Shown here one piece after another: positions 44,797 to 57,515 of a stretch of 64,000 bases of DNA. This DNA comes from Cercis canadensis (lineage: Eukaryota; Streptophyta; Magnoliopsida; Fabales; Fabaceae), in the NCBI GenBank assembly GCA_003255065.1, contig QAOA01007267.1, positions 86,303 to 150,302 of the forward strand, written 5' to 3'. Position numbers and translations under genes: made by a program. The notes beneath the pieces were generated by a model, which worked only from the letters and a program-made list of their open reading frames with translations, was not told where the DNA came from and did no database searches. Each line of letters begins with the position of its first letter. Position 1 is the stretch's first letter.

Positions 44797-46994
44797 TTAA
44801 TAAAAATAAGTTATTATTAAAGTGAAAGCATTGTACAAGGAATGTATGAGAATGGAGGAATTCAAATTTGTAGTCCAGCAATAAGAGGATCCAAGGACAC
44901 ACCCAATGATGAATAACTGTGGAAAGTTCTCAGCAGAGAAGTGAGCTGCACTGAATATGAGTGAGCTCATGACTAGTGCTTGCTGCCATTCCATGGTGGA
45001 GGAAAGTGATGTCAACAGAAATCCTCTATAAACGACTTCTTCCAAAAGGGGAGTGACAATACAATAAACAAGGATGCAAGCTACTTTTGAGATATCACTG
45101 CTTAGCAGAATCTCCTTCACTAAAGGATTGTTAACAGGCTGCTAGCATATGTGGTACAAGTTAAATTACAGAAACACACAAAAATCTATACATCTAAGAA
45201 CAACCATACACTTTATTCATTAGGATTGGTGGCATAGTCAATAAATAAAAGTTGCCTTTCCATGGTAGCAATCAGAATGCTTTTATGTTCTTTTTGAAAT
45301 CTAAGTCAAATTACTTAAGTAATTTTATACTATATCATGGTCATTCATGGAATGTATAACAATTAATAGAGATCTGCAAACTCTAAGAATCATGTTAGTT
45401 GTCTCTAAACAGTTAATTAAGCTTCAAAGTGAAAAGGCCTTTTACAACAACCCGAGCCTATTGTTAGTTAATAATAAATTTCTCATTGCCTGTCCACAAT
45501 CTTTCTTTCCTTCATCTTATTGGACACTTTATTTTGAAATAAGATTTCTTAATCATATCAATAGTCAAATGGGTTAAACTTAATACCAGTAGAGAATGGT
45601 GTTTGTAAAGACATGATATAACAAGTTTCTCAATTGTCTTCAACCATTAGATGCAGTATGAAAATAGAAGATAGTGAAGAACTGCAAGATTGACCTTACA
45701 TGGTTCAAAGCTGATATTACCAGATAGCACAATCTCAATAAGTGTGATGATAGGGATAGTTACCAGTACCAAAAAATATGGATAATAATGCGTAATGGGA
45801 AGTTCTATATAATTTAGAGAAAAGCAGCTAGAAAAAGAAACATAACACCAACCTTGGGGCCAAATAATCTGTCAGCAGCCAGAGATGTAAGGAAAACCAG
45901 AAGAACAAGAACCCCAAATCCCAGTGTTGATGCCAAAAACCAGTTCCGGTTTTCCACTAATTTGTTCTTTTTGAAGAACTTTGTAAACTTATATTGTGGC
46001 TTGGCTGTGTACTTCAGTAGAAGCAGAGTACCATTAAATTCCAGAATTTGAATTACAAGAAGTGATAAGATCTGCATCAATGAATGGAAAGAAGCATTGA
46101 AAGACATTTCTAGTATATCGCATACAAGTTGCAATTGATACCTTGCATTAGGTTAGAAGATACAAGTTTACACTGTAGAAACAAAATTCTACAAGTTTTA
46201 AAATGAAAGCCACTTACAAGCACACAAAGAAGTAGGACAAATCAAATTTGATTATATGAACTCAGCCAAAGAAAACTAGAACAAATTAATTCACTTACAA
46301 AACATTGCTATGAGTGAAGTAACCTGAACCACATTAGAATAGAAGAGTTGGTATGAACGAGAAAAAAAAGAAGTAAATCAATTTCTTCTTACATTTTCTA
46401 GATTCCGACCATTATGCTGCAGCTGAACAGACACATACGTATGAGCAACTAACAAGGAAGCTCACCTCAGTTTGTGGATCAAGTTGAGGTTGTCCTGTTA
46501 GTTGGGCAACAACTGATAACCCTCCAAAACTCAAAGGAATATGCAGAATGAACATATAGAAAGCAAGAGTGCTCCAGAGGTCCCCACTCTCCCATGGACT
46601 ATCCTCTTGCAATACTGAGAATCCCTAATAACAGGAGACCCCATTTTACGTAAAATCAGTATACAAAATCTGTGTCTTTCCCCTCTCTCTCTCATCTGAG
46701 ACATAAATAGTAAGTAAATTGGCAAGAGAAATAACTAGCAATAACTATTAAAAATATATATATATAGTGGGATTTTACCTGAGAAAAACCCCTCTGGTGC
46801 GGGACTTGATTTCTTTTGCAAAAGGTCTTGAAACAAGTGCGATAGCTGGGACTGTATCCGAATTGTAAACAACAATTCTGTCTGTATCTATATGGTATGA
46901 GAAAGGAGTAAAAGGGTGTGTTCAATTCTCTGCCACATTTAGGTTTAGGTGCCTCTAAATAAACAGGCGCGCCAGCTACGACTACCGATAACAT
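44797..46994 (-). CDS. CPBP-family (CAAX-like) intramembrane protease, plastid-type
   Basis: Four exons, in transcription order: 46779-46994, 46466-46624, 45853-46071, 44797-45138; 311 aa, all junctions in phase 0. The first 72 residues are rich in basic, Ser and Tyr residues without acids, like a transit peptide. Several membrane segments follow. Exon 4 holds the three catalytic motifs of the ABI/CPBP family: EEVVYRG (EExxxR), FSAAH (FxxxH) and HSLYNA. These proteases cleave within membranes. The layout fits At2g20725. The start is the first ATG in frame (MLSVVV); the frame upstream begins only with TTG. It is divergent from the GNAT gene with a 592-bp shared promoter region. Confidence 0.92.
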
Positions 46995-47586
46995 TTGATT
47001 ATTAAAATTCTCGCCACTGATCAATCCAATTCCAGGAAAAGCCCCTTATCCAAAACAATGAATGAGGAATGTACATACCCTCTCTAATTTCATACTACTC
47101 TCAATTTCTAACACATTTTCTTTCTATGATAGACTTGTCAACTTTCAATTCAAATAACCAAAATTTTCAATTTAAAATATCCCTCCACAAACATTTATTA
47201 TTTATACATCTCATTATTTTAGTAAAAAATATATAAAAAAAATAAAAATTTCCACTTTTTTTGACACTACTTAGTTTTTTATACCAAACTCTTGTACCCT
47301 ACCATAATAAACACTTAGTTTGAAATTGCAATATCCAAATTAATTAATCATTTTGCATAAAGGCAAAATAGCTGAGACACATTTCTGAAAGTTGAAATGA
47401 GCTCGTTATTGAAATTAAAACTGAATGGTCTAATTTTATAAAGCCTAAAAATTGAGGGCCAATGTAGCATGTAGATTTTTTTTCCTTTTTTGCCAAATTA
47501 ATTGATACGATCATTGTTGGCGGGGAGATGCTATACTATACCACCACTGAGAAACAAAAGGCCATTTTTAAGCTTAGAACTTATTC

Positions 47587-48523
47587 ATGGCGAAAGGAGT
47601 CATTGTGGAGCTTCATAGAAACTTAGGCAACTGGGCTAAGACAGTGGAAGAGATAGTGAAATTAGAGAGAAAGATTTTTCCCAAACACGAATCACTCTCT
47701 AAATTCTTTGATGAAGAACTCAAAAAGAAGAATAGTGGATTGCATTACTTGGACATGGACGGAGAACTTGTAGGCTATGTCATGTACTCTTGGCCTTCTT
47801 CCTTGTATGCTTCTATCACAAAGCTCGCAGGTTTCATTCCCACCTTTTTGCTGAGCATTATGCTTTCCCTTAAATTGTCTGTTTTTGGTCTCGAGACTTA
47901 GAAGAGCTTAGCTAAAAATTGTTACTTTTTTTCTTTTGTATTTGCATCCAAATGGAAAACTGATCACGAATCTATGGATTTAATTTTCTTCTTTTCCTGT
48001 TAGTGTGCATTGTCAGCGAAAGCGAAAATTGCTAACTTTTAGTTGCGCCCATAACCTGTTTGACGAAAGTATCCAATGAAAAACAATTAAAGCTTATGTT
48101 AGAATTGTTTTGCTTTGTTGTATTTATTGGTTCGCAACAGACAAGACTATAAAGTAACTCGGCGTAGCCCCCTATAATTTCCAAATCCCAACAAATGAAA
48201 TATGTGTATTGGTATATTAAGTATTTGCCTATGTTAACTAGTTGAGTATTTTGGTTTTACCAACATGGGTGTTCCATATCTTTGGTTTACTAGTGAAGGA
48301 GCAGTGGAGGAGGCAAGGCCATGGCGAGGCTCTGCTGGAAGCAGCAATTCAGAAATGCAGAACAAGGAAAGTTTCACGCATATTGCTTCACGTTGATCCC
48401 TTGAGGACGCCTGCCTTGAATCTTTACAGGAAACAAGGTTTCCAGGTTGACACCATGATTGAAGGGTACTACTCCAGTGATCGAAATGCCTATAGAATGT
48501 ACCTGGATTTGGATGCCAATTAA
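47587..48523 (+). CDS. GNAT-family N-acetyltransferase
   Basis: Exon 1 is 47587-47830 and exon 2 is 48294-48523, giving 157 aa. The junction creates ITKLAVKEQWRRQGHGEALL, the beta4-alpha3 part of the GNAT fold, whose RRQGHG loop binds the acetyl-CoA pyrophosphate. Later LHVDPLRTPALNLYRKQGF is the conserved second half (Ala-Leu-x-Leu-Tyr-x-x-x-Gly-Phe). The short single-domain protein resembles RimI / N-alpha-acetyltransferase types; its substrate cannot be read from sequence. The N-terminal half (LERKIFPKHESL) fits the substrate-binding helices. Splice sites are canonical (GCAG|GTTT and ACTAG|TG). Confidence 0.9.
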
Positions 48524-49048
48524 AGAAAGAGTAGCTGAAACTTGAAAGAGTTCTCAACATTTGCTCTCTAATATATTTTCTGAATGTGCAAAGTTTGTTC
48601 TTGTTTCCATTTTCAAGGGAATTTAATTTGGGAAGACTTTCACACCATCTTGTAATTGATGCTGAAAGAGTTGATGATGCAGAGGAATTTTTCTTGTCTT
48701 CTGTATTCTAAGCAGAAGAGAACTTATGATTCTAAAGAACAACATTCTTTAACTTTTTATACTATTTTTACATGGTTGATGGCCTGGACTGGATTGGCCA
48801 ATTTGATGATATTTTCTTCTTAATCCTTATTTAACATGGCTGCACAAACCAATAAATTAATTTAACGCTTAATTATAGGTGTTCTTGATTAGTTTTTAGC
48901 TTCTTTATCCTATTCTGCTGTGAATGTCAGAGCAAGTTCCGTTTTTGTTCATGCAAAGCAGATAAATCTCCCATTAAACAACCATCCAGTGAATTCACTA
49001 TGCCGGTAAAGATTATTTTATCCTGAAAAAATTAAAATGAAAAACCAA
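48524..49048. other. 3' flank of the GNAT gene
   Basis: AT-rich, no gene seen; presumably contains the GNAT 3' UTR. Confidence 0.5.
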
Positions 49049-49121
49049 TGTTGCTGCCCAGGATCGAACTGGGGACCTTTAGTGTGTAAGACTAACGTGA
49101 TAACCACTACACCACAGCAAC
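49049..49121 (-). tRNA. tRNA-Val (anticodon UAC)
   Basis: On the minus strand a full cloverleaf can be drawn. Acceptor GTTGCTG pairs with CAGCAAC, the D arm contains GTGTAGTGGTTATCAC with the A box, the anticodon stem TTAGT/ACTAA holds the loop CTTACAC with anticodon TAC, and the T arm is CCCAG-TTCGATC-CTGGG with the B box. Discriminator A at 49049. No intron; CCA is not encoded, as expected for a nuclear gene. On the minus strand a T run follows within 20 bp or so. Confidence 0.93.
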
Positions 49122-49859
49122 GATGGATGTTTATTTTTAGCATTTTTTTATCGTAACTAAAGATTTTGCAACTGGCATTTGTTTGGATTTGGAGAAAAAA
49201 TAAGAAGAAAAAAAAGAGAAAATAAGTATCACAAGGAAGTGATGATTGATTTTTTCATGTTTGAAGAGATATGATGTAACACAGTCACTTAAAAAATGAT
49301 TATTTGATCAAACAAAATTATTCTAGAAACCTCAACCTTATAATAATAATAATAATAATAGTAATAAGTGTTAAGTAGATATATTTTAAAAAATAAATAA
49401 CTAATATGCTTGAATTTATTTTTTTTGTGGTGAAAATATTTTTTATTTTATCTTAAATGTAACAAATGATTTTTTTTTTGCCACAACTTTGTATTTGAAC
49501 ACAAAATTCATAAATTTTGAAGATAATTTCAATAGCACTTACTATAAGTTGTTTGATGTGATAAATAATTTTTATTATTTTCATTTTAACATATTTTCTT
49601 AACACAAATAGACTCTTGGCATTTTTCATGTAAAAATACTTTATTTTTGTTCAAATAAAAAATAAAAAAAATAATAAAAAGACATATGTCATATTCCTCA
49701 CTCTATTTATTCTTAGGGATGTTCATGAGTTCATTAAGTTTTGGTGCCAAGTCTCACCCAACCGATGACCATCGGGTTGGGAAAATTTCCAACCGTCACC
49801 GACCAACAAAAACTTAGAATCAGTTTGGACCCAGTGAAGTTAAGCGAGGGAAAGACTCG

Positions 49860-50050
49860 AAGAGAGAGAGAGCTATAGAAAAGAGTCTATCGTGAGAGAG
49901 GCAGAGAAAGTGAGAGTGAGAGTGAGAGCAAACTTGAGAGAGAAAGGGAGAGTGAGAGAAGAATTGAAACCAGAGCAAGAGAGAACTAGAGGCAGAGAGA
50001 GTGAGAGTGGGGGAAGAACTGGGAGAGCAAAAGAAGAATAAGAAGAAAGG
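49860..50050. repeat. GA-rich low-complexity tract
   Basis: Nearly all purine, with GAGAGTGAGAGTGAGAG-like units and AGAAGAA words. Confidence 0.8.
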
Positions 50051-50352
50051 GAAGAGATAAGCTTATAGGGAAAACATGGGCACTTTGACCCAAAAATTGT
50101 ATTTTAGGAAAAAATTTACGCATTTATGGTAGTTTCTAACTTATTTACATATATATCATACTTTTTAAAAAAATAAAAAATAAAAAATAGAATTTGGTTT
50201 GTGGAGATTGGGGACCATTGGATGCACCAAAAGCCACACAGCGTGTCTAGTGTGGACGCTTCACGTGGCCAATGCCGTGTCCACTCTTGTCGTTTCCTTG
50301 CAGGCTTTTCAGGCGTAGGAGACTGACATAATTAATTGAGGGACTTGTCAAA

Positions 50353-50425
50353 TGCCATTTGGCATGTCCACTAAGGACACGCCGTTGGCCATTCGGCGTG
50401 TCCTCACTGCACATGCCAAATGGCA
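50353..50425. other. Nested perfect hairpin
   Basis: Outer arms TGCCATTTGGCATGT (50353-50367) and ACATGCCAAATGGCA (50411-50425), 15 bp perfect. Inner arms GGACACGCCG (50375-50384) and CGGCGTGTCC (50394-50403), 10 bp perfect, with a 9-nt loop. Each outer arm can also fold on itself (ATGCCA/TGGCAT). Confidence 0.85.
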
Positions 50426-50622
50426 TGCGGCAACTCACCTTTTATTTGATGGTGTGTTTAGACAATTCAGAAAATCTTTGAAAAGCTGTTTGGGGAAGTT
50501 GCGTGACGCTGTTGGGTAATGGCATGTCCGAGTCCTATAAATACAACTTCTTGTAGAGAGGAGTTTATAATTTGCAGAAGAGAAATTTTCATTAGTAGAG
50601 AGAGGTTTTGTCGACTTTTTAT

Positions 50623-51020
50623 ATCTTGAAACTTTATAAAGTGCGTCAACATTTTAATTATTGGATAAATTTGATAATTGTTTTTATTTTTCTGATACTA
50701 AGCTTAGTAATTTTTAGTAATATATGTTTTTGTTAAAATATTAGTATATATAAATGTGTACATGTAGTAGGTATTATGATGATATTTATATGTTAATTGT
50801 ATATGAAATGTGATATGTTTGATTTAAATGTCAATGATAAAAATATTAATATTAATTATTGAAACTTCTAAAGGTACGTTAATATTTTATTTATTGCATA
50901 AATTGTGTAATTATTTTAAGTTTTTTGATAGTAAGCTTGGTAATGTATAATAATATATATTTTTCATTGAAATATTAGTATAAATAAATGTATACATAAA
51001 CTAAGTATTGCATAAATGTT
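50623..51020 (+). repeat. Diverged tandem repeat, unit about 235 bp
   Basis: Copy 1 (about 50623-50780) and copy 2 (about 50856-51020) share ATT/CTTGAAACTT, GTGCGTCAACATTTT or GTACGTTAATATTTT, TGATA(C/G)TAAGCTT(A/G)GTAAT and AAATATTAGTATA(T/A)ATAAATG in the same order. Confidence 0.65.
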
Positions 51021-51866
51021 TACTTTTTTTTTTAAAAAAAGTATAATATATATAAATAAATTAAAAATTATTGTAAATGCATAAATTTATTTTTATAGTA
51101 CAATATTTAGGTCACATTGTATGAGTTCGATTTTACGTTTTATGTTTTCAGTGTGACCACTGATGTACAGAGAGAGGTTTTAAATTAAATGAGTGGAAGG
51201 ATAAAAGTGGAAAAGTGAAAAGTGAGAAAGAGAGAGACACAGCATACACTGCAGGTGCAGGATAAGAAAGAGCGAATCTTGGTGCCACGGTGTCGCCTTG
51301 CATGCCATTGCAGTCAGAAGGTAATGATGTTCCATGAAGCTCCCTTGTTTATTTAAAAGCAATAAATTGATTGATTTTAAAAAAGTAATAAATTAATTAA
51401 ATTATTATTTATTAGCCAGAGGATTACATTACACGGTCTGCAATTTTGTTCCTTATAAGAATTGTTTTCATCATTTATTTATACTCTTAAAGAAGAAAGA
51501 GAAAGTCAATATACATTTTGAGTGTTGTAAGTTTAATTTACAACATTCACAACCTGACATCACTTACTACTAATATGTAGAATTAGCATTTAACCGATGA
51601 TTAATATATGAAGTTAAAAATAGATAACAATGGATTTATCCAACGAAACGGTAGTCCCACGTCGTGATTTTTTAAATTTCTTAATTTTCTTTGCATTAAA
51701 ATCGCCGAAATTATCAAGACATCAACAGAAAACCTCTTCGCTTCCCCTACGCGCTCGAGGCCTAGATTCAATCTAGGGTTTATTGCATTCTTTCTGTAAA
51801 GTTTATCTTAGTTTGGGGGGTGGGTTAAGGTGTTTTTTGTTTGGTGAATTGGGATTTGGGCACAAA

Positions 51867-53740
51867 ATGGTGGGGGTGGTCAGGAGCTGCATTCAATCGA
51901 TATTGAAGCTGGTGAACTCGGTTATAGGGATGGCTGGGCTTGCCATGATTCTATACTCTGTATGGATGATTAGGGCTTGGCAAAGGCAGACGGATGAGCT
52001 TCCTTTTGGTGGAGATTTTGATTACCCAGCACCATGGTATGAGTTTCTTTTCCTTCTGTTTGTGTTTTTATTTTATTTTATTTTTTCTAATTCTCGATTC
52101 GTTATATGGAGGAATTATGAAATTACAGAATTTGATTATTGAATTATCATTGTTTGGTTAAATAACTTAAATGATTGGCCACTGACAAAATGGAGATCCT
52201 GGACCCCGGTGTGGTTTGAGAGAAGAAGAAAAATTGCTGGATGGGTTTTTGTTGCTTTTGTATTGAGTTAATGATTGAAAGATAGTTTATCAATAAAATG
52301 AATGAATGCCCACGATCCTTATCGTCCGGTTTTGGAAAAGGAGGATGATTAGTAGAAGAGAATTCTTTACTGGTGCTTTGCGTTTTGCATGTTAAAGCTG
52401 TACCGAAAACTAGAATTTGTAAGCTTTTTGCTTGGACACGCAGCATGGTGTGTTCTAGCCTTTGTTTGCATTGTATGTACGCTTTTATGGTGAATAAAAC
52501 CTTAAATTCTTCTATGTCATATGGATTGATTGATTGTGAACGAGTTGAACATTTTGCTATCAGGTTCATTTACACGTTTCTTGGCCTTGGGGTTACTTTC
52601 TGTGTGATCACTTGCTCTGGTCACATCGCTGCTGAAACTGCAAATGGATGTTGCCTCTATTTGGTATCCTTTTCTTGTTTCTATTATATTCAAGATGTTA
52701 CCGTTCCCTTACTTTTAACAGCTGTCCTTCTCAGATTACTAGTTCCTAACGTGATCACATCCTTGTTTGTGCTTTTTCTATTTTTGATAATCTTTAATTT
52801 TCACTCTCATAGGAAGGAGGTGAGGTGGAGGGGAATGGTCATCATCAACTTATCTTCCTTCGTTTTATTTTCTCTTTTCTTCTCCCTTGATTTTTGGTAC
52901 CGTAGGTTATCAACATATCACACCTGCATGCTTGAAAACTTAATAAGTGTTTAATTACAGGGGGCTATATATTTCTCAGGTTGCCTTGTAAATCTTTTCA
53001 TTAAAATTTTGAGCACTGTTAATTTACTGTTGACCTTAACTGCTTACAGTATATGGTGTTTGTCTTCCTGCTCCTCATGTTAGAGGCTGCAGTGACGGTT
53101 GATGTATTCCTAAACCGGGACTGGGAAGAGGTATATTGTGCACAAATGCTTTCTCCATGACATTTTTACTAACTACTTTGCAGTATTTTCTCTCAAAGAT
53201 GCGTTGGATGGTTTATGTGGAATTCTGATCAGTTTTGACTTAAAAATTGGAATCAGGACTTCCCAAAGGATCCCTCAGCTAATTTTGATAAGTTCAAGGA
53301 TTTCATCAGGTCAAACTTTGAGATGTGCAAATGGTTAGGCCTGTCTATTGTTACAGTACAGGTACATCTCTTTCTCTCTCTCGTGTGTCTCTTCTGTGAT
53401 CCATTTGATCTGTCAGTACAATACATTATCGACCCATACATATTTCATACTGTATTACATTTATATACGACGAGTTTTAAATATTGAGAATGAAGTTACT
53501 TTTGGATGATGAATGATATGCATTGATGGATGGCTGCTTTGTGCCTTTCACTTGCAGGGGCTCTCTTTATTATTGGCAATGATACTCAAAGCTCTTGGGC
53601 CGCATCAATATTATGACAGTGATGAAGAATATGCTCCTGAAAGGGTTCCACTCCTGAAGAATGCTCCTCATGGACCTCACCCACCTCCATATGTTGTTGT
53701 TGATCCTGCATATGCATCTAAAAGTGATTCATGGAAATGA
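51867..53740 (+). CDS. Plant tetraspanin of the TOM2A-like (TET19/20) type
   Basis: Five exons: 51867-52036, 52564-52663, 53050-53130, 53257-53361, 53558-53740; 212 aa with all phases matching. Four hydrophobic segments are seen, the first around [13 protein letters not shown], the second in [20 protein letters not shown], the third in [14 protein letters not shown] and the fourth in [12 protein letters not shown]. Between segments 3 and 4 lies a short loop ([20 protein letters not shown]) in place of the large extracellular loop with GCCK found in most plant tetraspanins. The tail has an acidic [15 protein letters not shown] and a Pro-rich stretch. It fits the group of tobamovirus multiplication protein 2A and At2g20740, integral proteins of tonoplast or plasma membrane. 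Confidence 0.92.
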
Positions 53741-56700
53741 GGATTGGTGACAAGGTAAAACAGATTCTAATCCTTCAATCAATCCTTGATTTTTTCATTC
53801 ATTGCAACAAGTACCTGTAGTCACTCATCAGCTTGATCCTTATATGGTTCCATAAGGCAACTAGGTCTTTCAAAAGTACTTATATCTCTGTTTTATTTGA
53901 CTAGCTGCTTCCTTTTGAGTCCTTGTGAATGGATCATTCACAAAAATTTCAAAAATGATTATATACACAATTGTATCTAAGGCATTTATTTCTGCAATTT
54001 CCATTTTTTCACTCCTTATTTTAGATAAGCTAGTTCAGAACTAAAAACTTTTGCTAATGATAAATTTTTTCCTGTGATGATGATCTACTGTTAGGTTAAC
54101 ATTACTCGTTCAGTGATCAAGATAATTACTAGATATTGTTTTTTACACTTCTCTCTTCTAATTGACTGTTTCCCTCTTCTCTCGGAACTAGACAAACAGG
54201 TGAGGTCATTTCTTCCAGTTGGGACCCCAACGTTTGTTGTTATGGGAAGGCAGGTACAACGAGCCTCTTTCAGATGTCAGTTGCGCTAGTTGAGGATCGT
54301 CAGCTGGAGATGGAATAGCCATTCAATTTGTGGGAGGAACAATTGTCTTTTCTTACATTATTGCATCTCATTCGCCAATTTCATGACAATTATATCCATT
54401 TCTTGTATCATATGAACTATGTTCCCTATAGGTTGTATATAGATATTCTTTGATTAACCTCGTCTCTTTTCATTTCCTCATTGTGGAATGTGGATCGAAC
54501 CTGAATATATGCCTCAAAACACTTTTTCTTTCATTTTGGATGGAAGTCTTCTGATTCTTAATAGAAGGTTAAGTGCTGTTTGAAAAGTGTTGGACCCAAT
54601 ATACCATACCTCGCCACTTGACAAGAAAATTAACTCAATGTTTTTTATGTTCTTAGCGGGAAAAAGTACACCATATGAGGATTTCTATATGCATAATGCT
54701 AAGAACAAAGTTCATTTACACATTACATGAGATAACATGCAATACCTGTAACACCTGAGCTATAAGGATGATTAGTAAATTACATTACTCAATTTTAAGC
54801 GACTCAAAGCCGAAAAAAGATTATAAATAAATAAATACTAAGGAACTCAGAAGAGAATGAAGCAAAAGCCCTACACCATCGGAGCAACCTAATTAGTTCT
54901 AATATTATATGCCTGACAAAGTTTTCATGCTATCTGCTGAATGGATTCACATGGAACCGTTACCTCACTTTAACTTCCACTACCACATTATCATAATTTT
55001 TTTCAGAAAAAAACACGACCAGAATGCCCTTTTTAGCATTAAGATACTCTTTTGGAAAGATATCGTGATTCATGGGCAGCACTTTGTTTGGAACCTCATG
55101 GATAACAAGTGAGAAAACATGGATTTTTGTCCATCATGAAGCAGCGTGGGGTATCAAATGGCGGAAGCGGGAAAACTTGTATACTCCTATTTAATTTGAA
55201 TTATGATTTTTACATGCTTGTCTTAAATTATATGCTACAAATCACAAGATCTTGGCTCTTACATACCAGTAGTCAAAGAAAGCTTTCTGCTGATTAGTTT
55301 TTTAAAATTAAAATCCTCTTATTAAAAACTAAAAAGCACTTGGATCCATATCTTTGTTTGATTTGATGCTTTGTTTTTAAAAGCTTTTTACTTATACAAG
55401 TGATTTGGATATCCACTTATACTCCGATAATCAAGCAACCAATATTGTAGTATATCATTATGCAAGGACTTCACATACCACAGGCACACACTAAGATTAA
55501 TGTGGAATAAAAACTTAGATAGTTCTCTACGTAGTGCATACTGCATAGCATGTATAGAATTCACTTCTGATGTTCTAAGCAAAAGCGCCAATCAAGCACA
55601 CAAATCCTACTTGTAATTTCTATTCCACTTTAACAACCACTTAAAAATGGAAGTCACTATCCAATCTCCTTAATTTGTATATAGTACAATGAATGTTACA
55701 TCAGTGTTAATTAGAAATGAATAAGAACAATTACTAACCGGATCCCTCTACCATGCATTTAGCTCAACTTGAGGTATGCATACCTTGAACACATGGCAAT
55801 CTATCAACCATTTATTTGCTTCCAAATAAAATGGACAGCTATGATCTCTTACTGAGTACTTCTAATTCCAATAAACTTAATTATATCCTATTTCCTCATA
55901 TCTCAAACTAAATCATCTAATTTTATCTATCTATGACCAAAAAACTAAGTTGAAAAAGAAAAATGAACTCTTAGTATTTTTCTTAAAAAAAAGTTAACAA
56001 ATTATCATTCAAGTGCCAAAAAAGTTAACTCACAGCTGCAGGTCGTTGTTTGCTTTGGGTCAAAAATTGCAATGTACGTGTCGGTTTCTCAGTTAAGGTA
56101 TTGATACCCAGGGGGCCGTACTCCGGGTATTGCAGTAGGAGCATAAGTTATAACTAACCACCACTTAAGTGTGGATGTACAAGATTTCAGAAAAGTTGTC
56201 TGCCGGCCACAACCAGTCACATGTGATTCTGTTGTAGCTTGAAGACAAATTTGCAAAGAATCTCATAAATTATTTGTAGAACTTCTTTCTCATTTTCCCC
56301 ACAAGATTTTGCTACCTACCTATGGCTATTCAGCACAAGCTTCCAGAAACTGAAACACTCCCCTAATTTTCTGGTAAGCAAAACTAGCTTTTATGAATAA
56401 TATTCACCACTAACTAAATCATAATTTTGGAAGATAAGAATTAAGAAACACAATAGTTTGAGTGCTTAGTGCTACTGCTAACTCCACCATGAGCTTTTTG
56501 CCAATAATGAGTTTGCTCCTTCAGTTTGTCTATGTAATATATGGTTGGTCCTCATTTTACATGGATAATAGTGGACCACACCATGGCCAATTATTCAATA
56601 CTTTGTCAAGTACAGGCATAATTGAAAGTGAAATCAGTACAGGCATCCACTATTATATCTGCAAATTAAAGACCAAAGAAAATTGAACCAAAATCAAAAG

Positions 56701-57321
56701 GAAATCATGTTTGTCAAAACGAAGAGACAAGCAGTGGCCAATGAATAGACCCTTTCCAATTAAGTGAAGAAAGAAATTAGCGAAAGGGTCCAAAAATTCC
56801 TCTGAGTGGCTAAACCAGAAAATCAAAGGATTATTAGCTGAATAGTTTGACCGTACAATTAATTATAAATCGGTACAAGGAAAAAAAACCAAGTAAAATA
56901 AGTCAACATAATGCACTACCAGTTTCACACTGAGAACTCAAAACAGAACACTCTGTAAATCTTTGTTCGAGGCACCGTAAGTAACAGCGTTGTACCGAAT
57001 TCTAGAACTGGCAGCGGAATCTCGTGTCGCCAAAACAACGTCGTTTTCTGAGAGCGTTACCTCGCTTTCTTTCTCTCATCATTCGACCGTTTCACATTTG
57101 CCCAATAACAAACCAGATTAACGGTAAGGAAAAAGATTATTTCCTCTAAAATGACCAATACACCCTTTGCCTTCTACGTAGAAACAGGCGCGCGCGCACA
57201 TGCGGAATTAACGCCTTAACCACCGGTGGGGCCCAACTCAGTGGCACCTTCTGCAAATAAAGCCCAAACCGATGGATTATAAGGTCCAAAAGGTTAAGTC
57301 CTTGAACCCCTGCGTTATTTG
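53741..57321. other. Intergenic, no gene seen
   Basis: The first few hundred bases are probably tetraspanin 3' UTR, possibly with a UTR intron (GTAAAACAG at 53755). After about 54350 I find no gene, RNA or clear transposon. 56940-57320 becomes less AT-rich towards the expansin promoter. Confidence 0.55.
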
Positions 57322-57329
57322 TATATAAG
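57322..57329 (+). promoter_or_regulatory. TATA box of the beta-expansin gene
   Basis: TATATAAG about 190 bp before the ATG at 57516, in a fitting position for a plant promoter with a leader of about 160 nt. Confidence 0.6.
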
Positions 57330-57515
57330 AAACCCAAAAACCCTTAACGGTCTAAAACCAAAGAGTATCTATCTGCCGCCATCAAACTGTCGGCAAAGCT
57401 CCAATACCAAATCACTGTTGCAATTTATATTTCCCCCAACTGTTTCCTCGGGTTCTGCGCCACCGCGCCGACGCCGTGAGCTCAGAAACACTGGTGGCGC
57501 GCCGATCCATATACA

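Larger units (their letters stand above)
49122..51866. other. Intergenic region rich in simple and unclassified repeats
   Basis: AT-rich up to 49700. AGGGATGTTCATGAGTT at 49717 resembles a hAT end but no partner was found. A GA-rich tract spans 49860-50050. From 50050 to 50650 a GC-richer segment contains a nested hairpin and a TATAAATAC at 50538. The 5' UTR of the tetraspanin gene starts somewhere after 51700. Confidence 0.5.

Noticed and set aside
49717-49860. hAT-like end AGGGATGTTCATGAGTT
   Set aside because: No inverted partner or 8-bp target repeat found; could be a truncated element but cannot be bounded.
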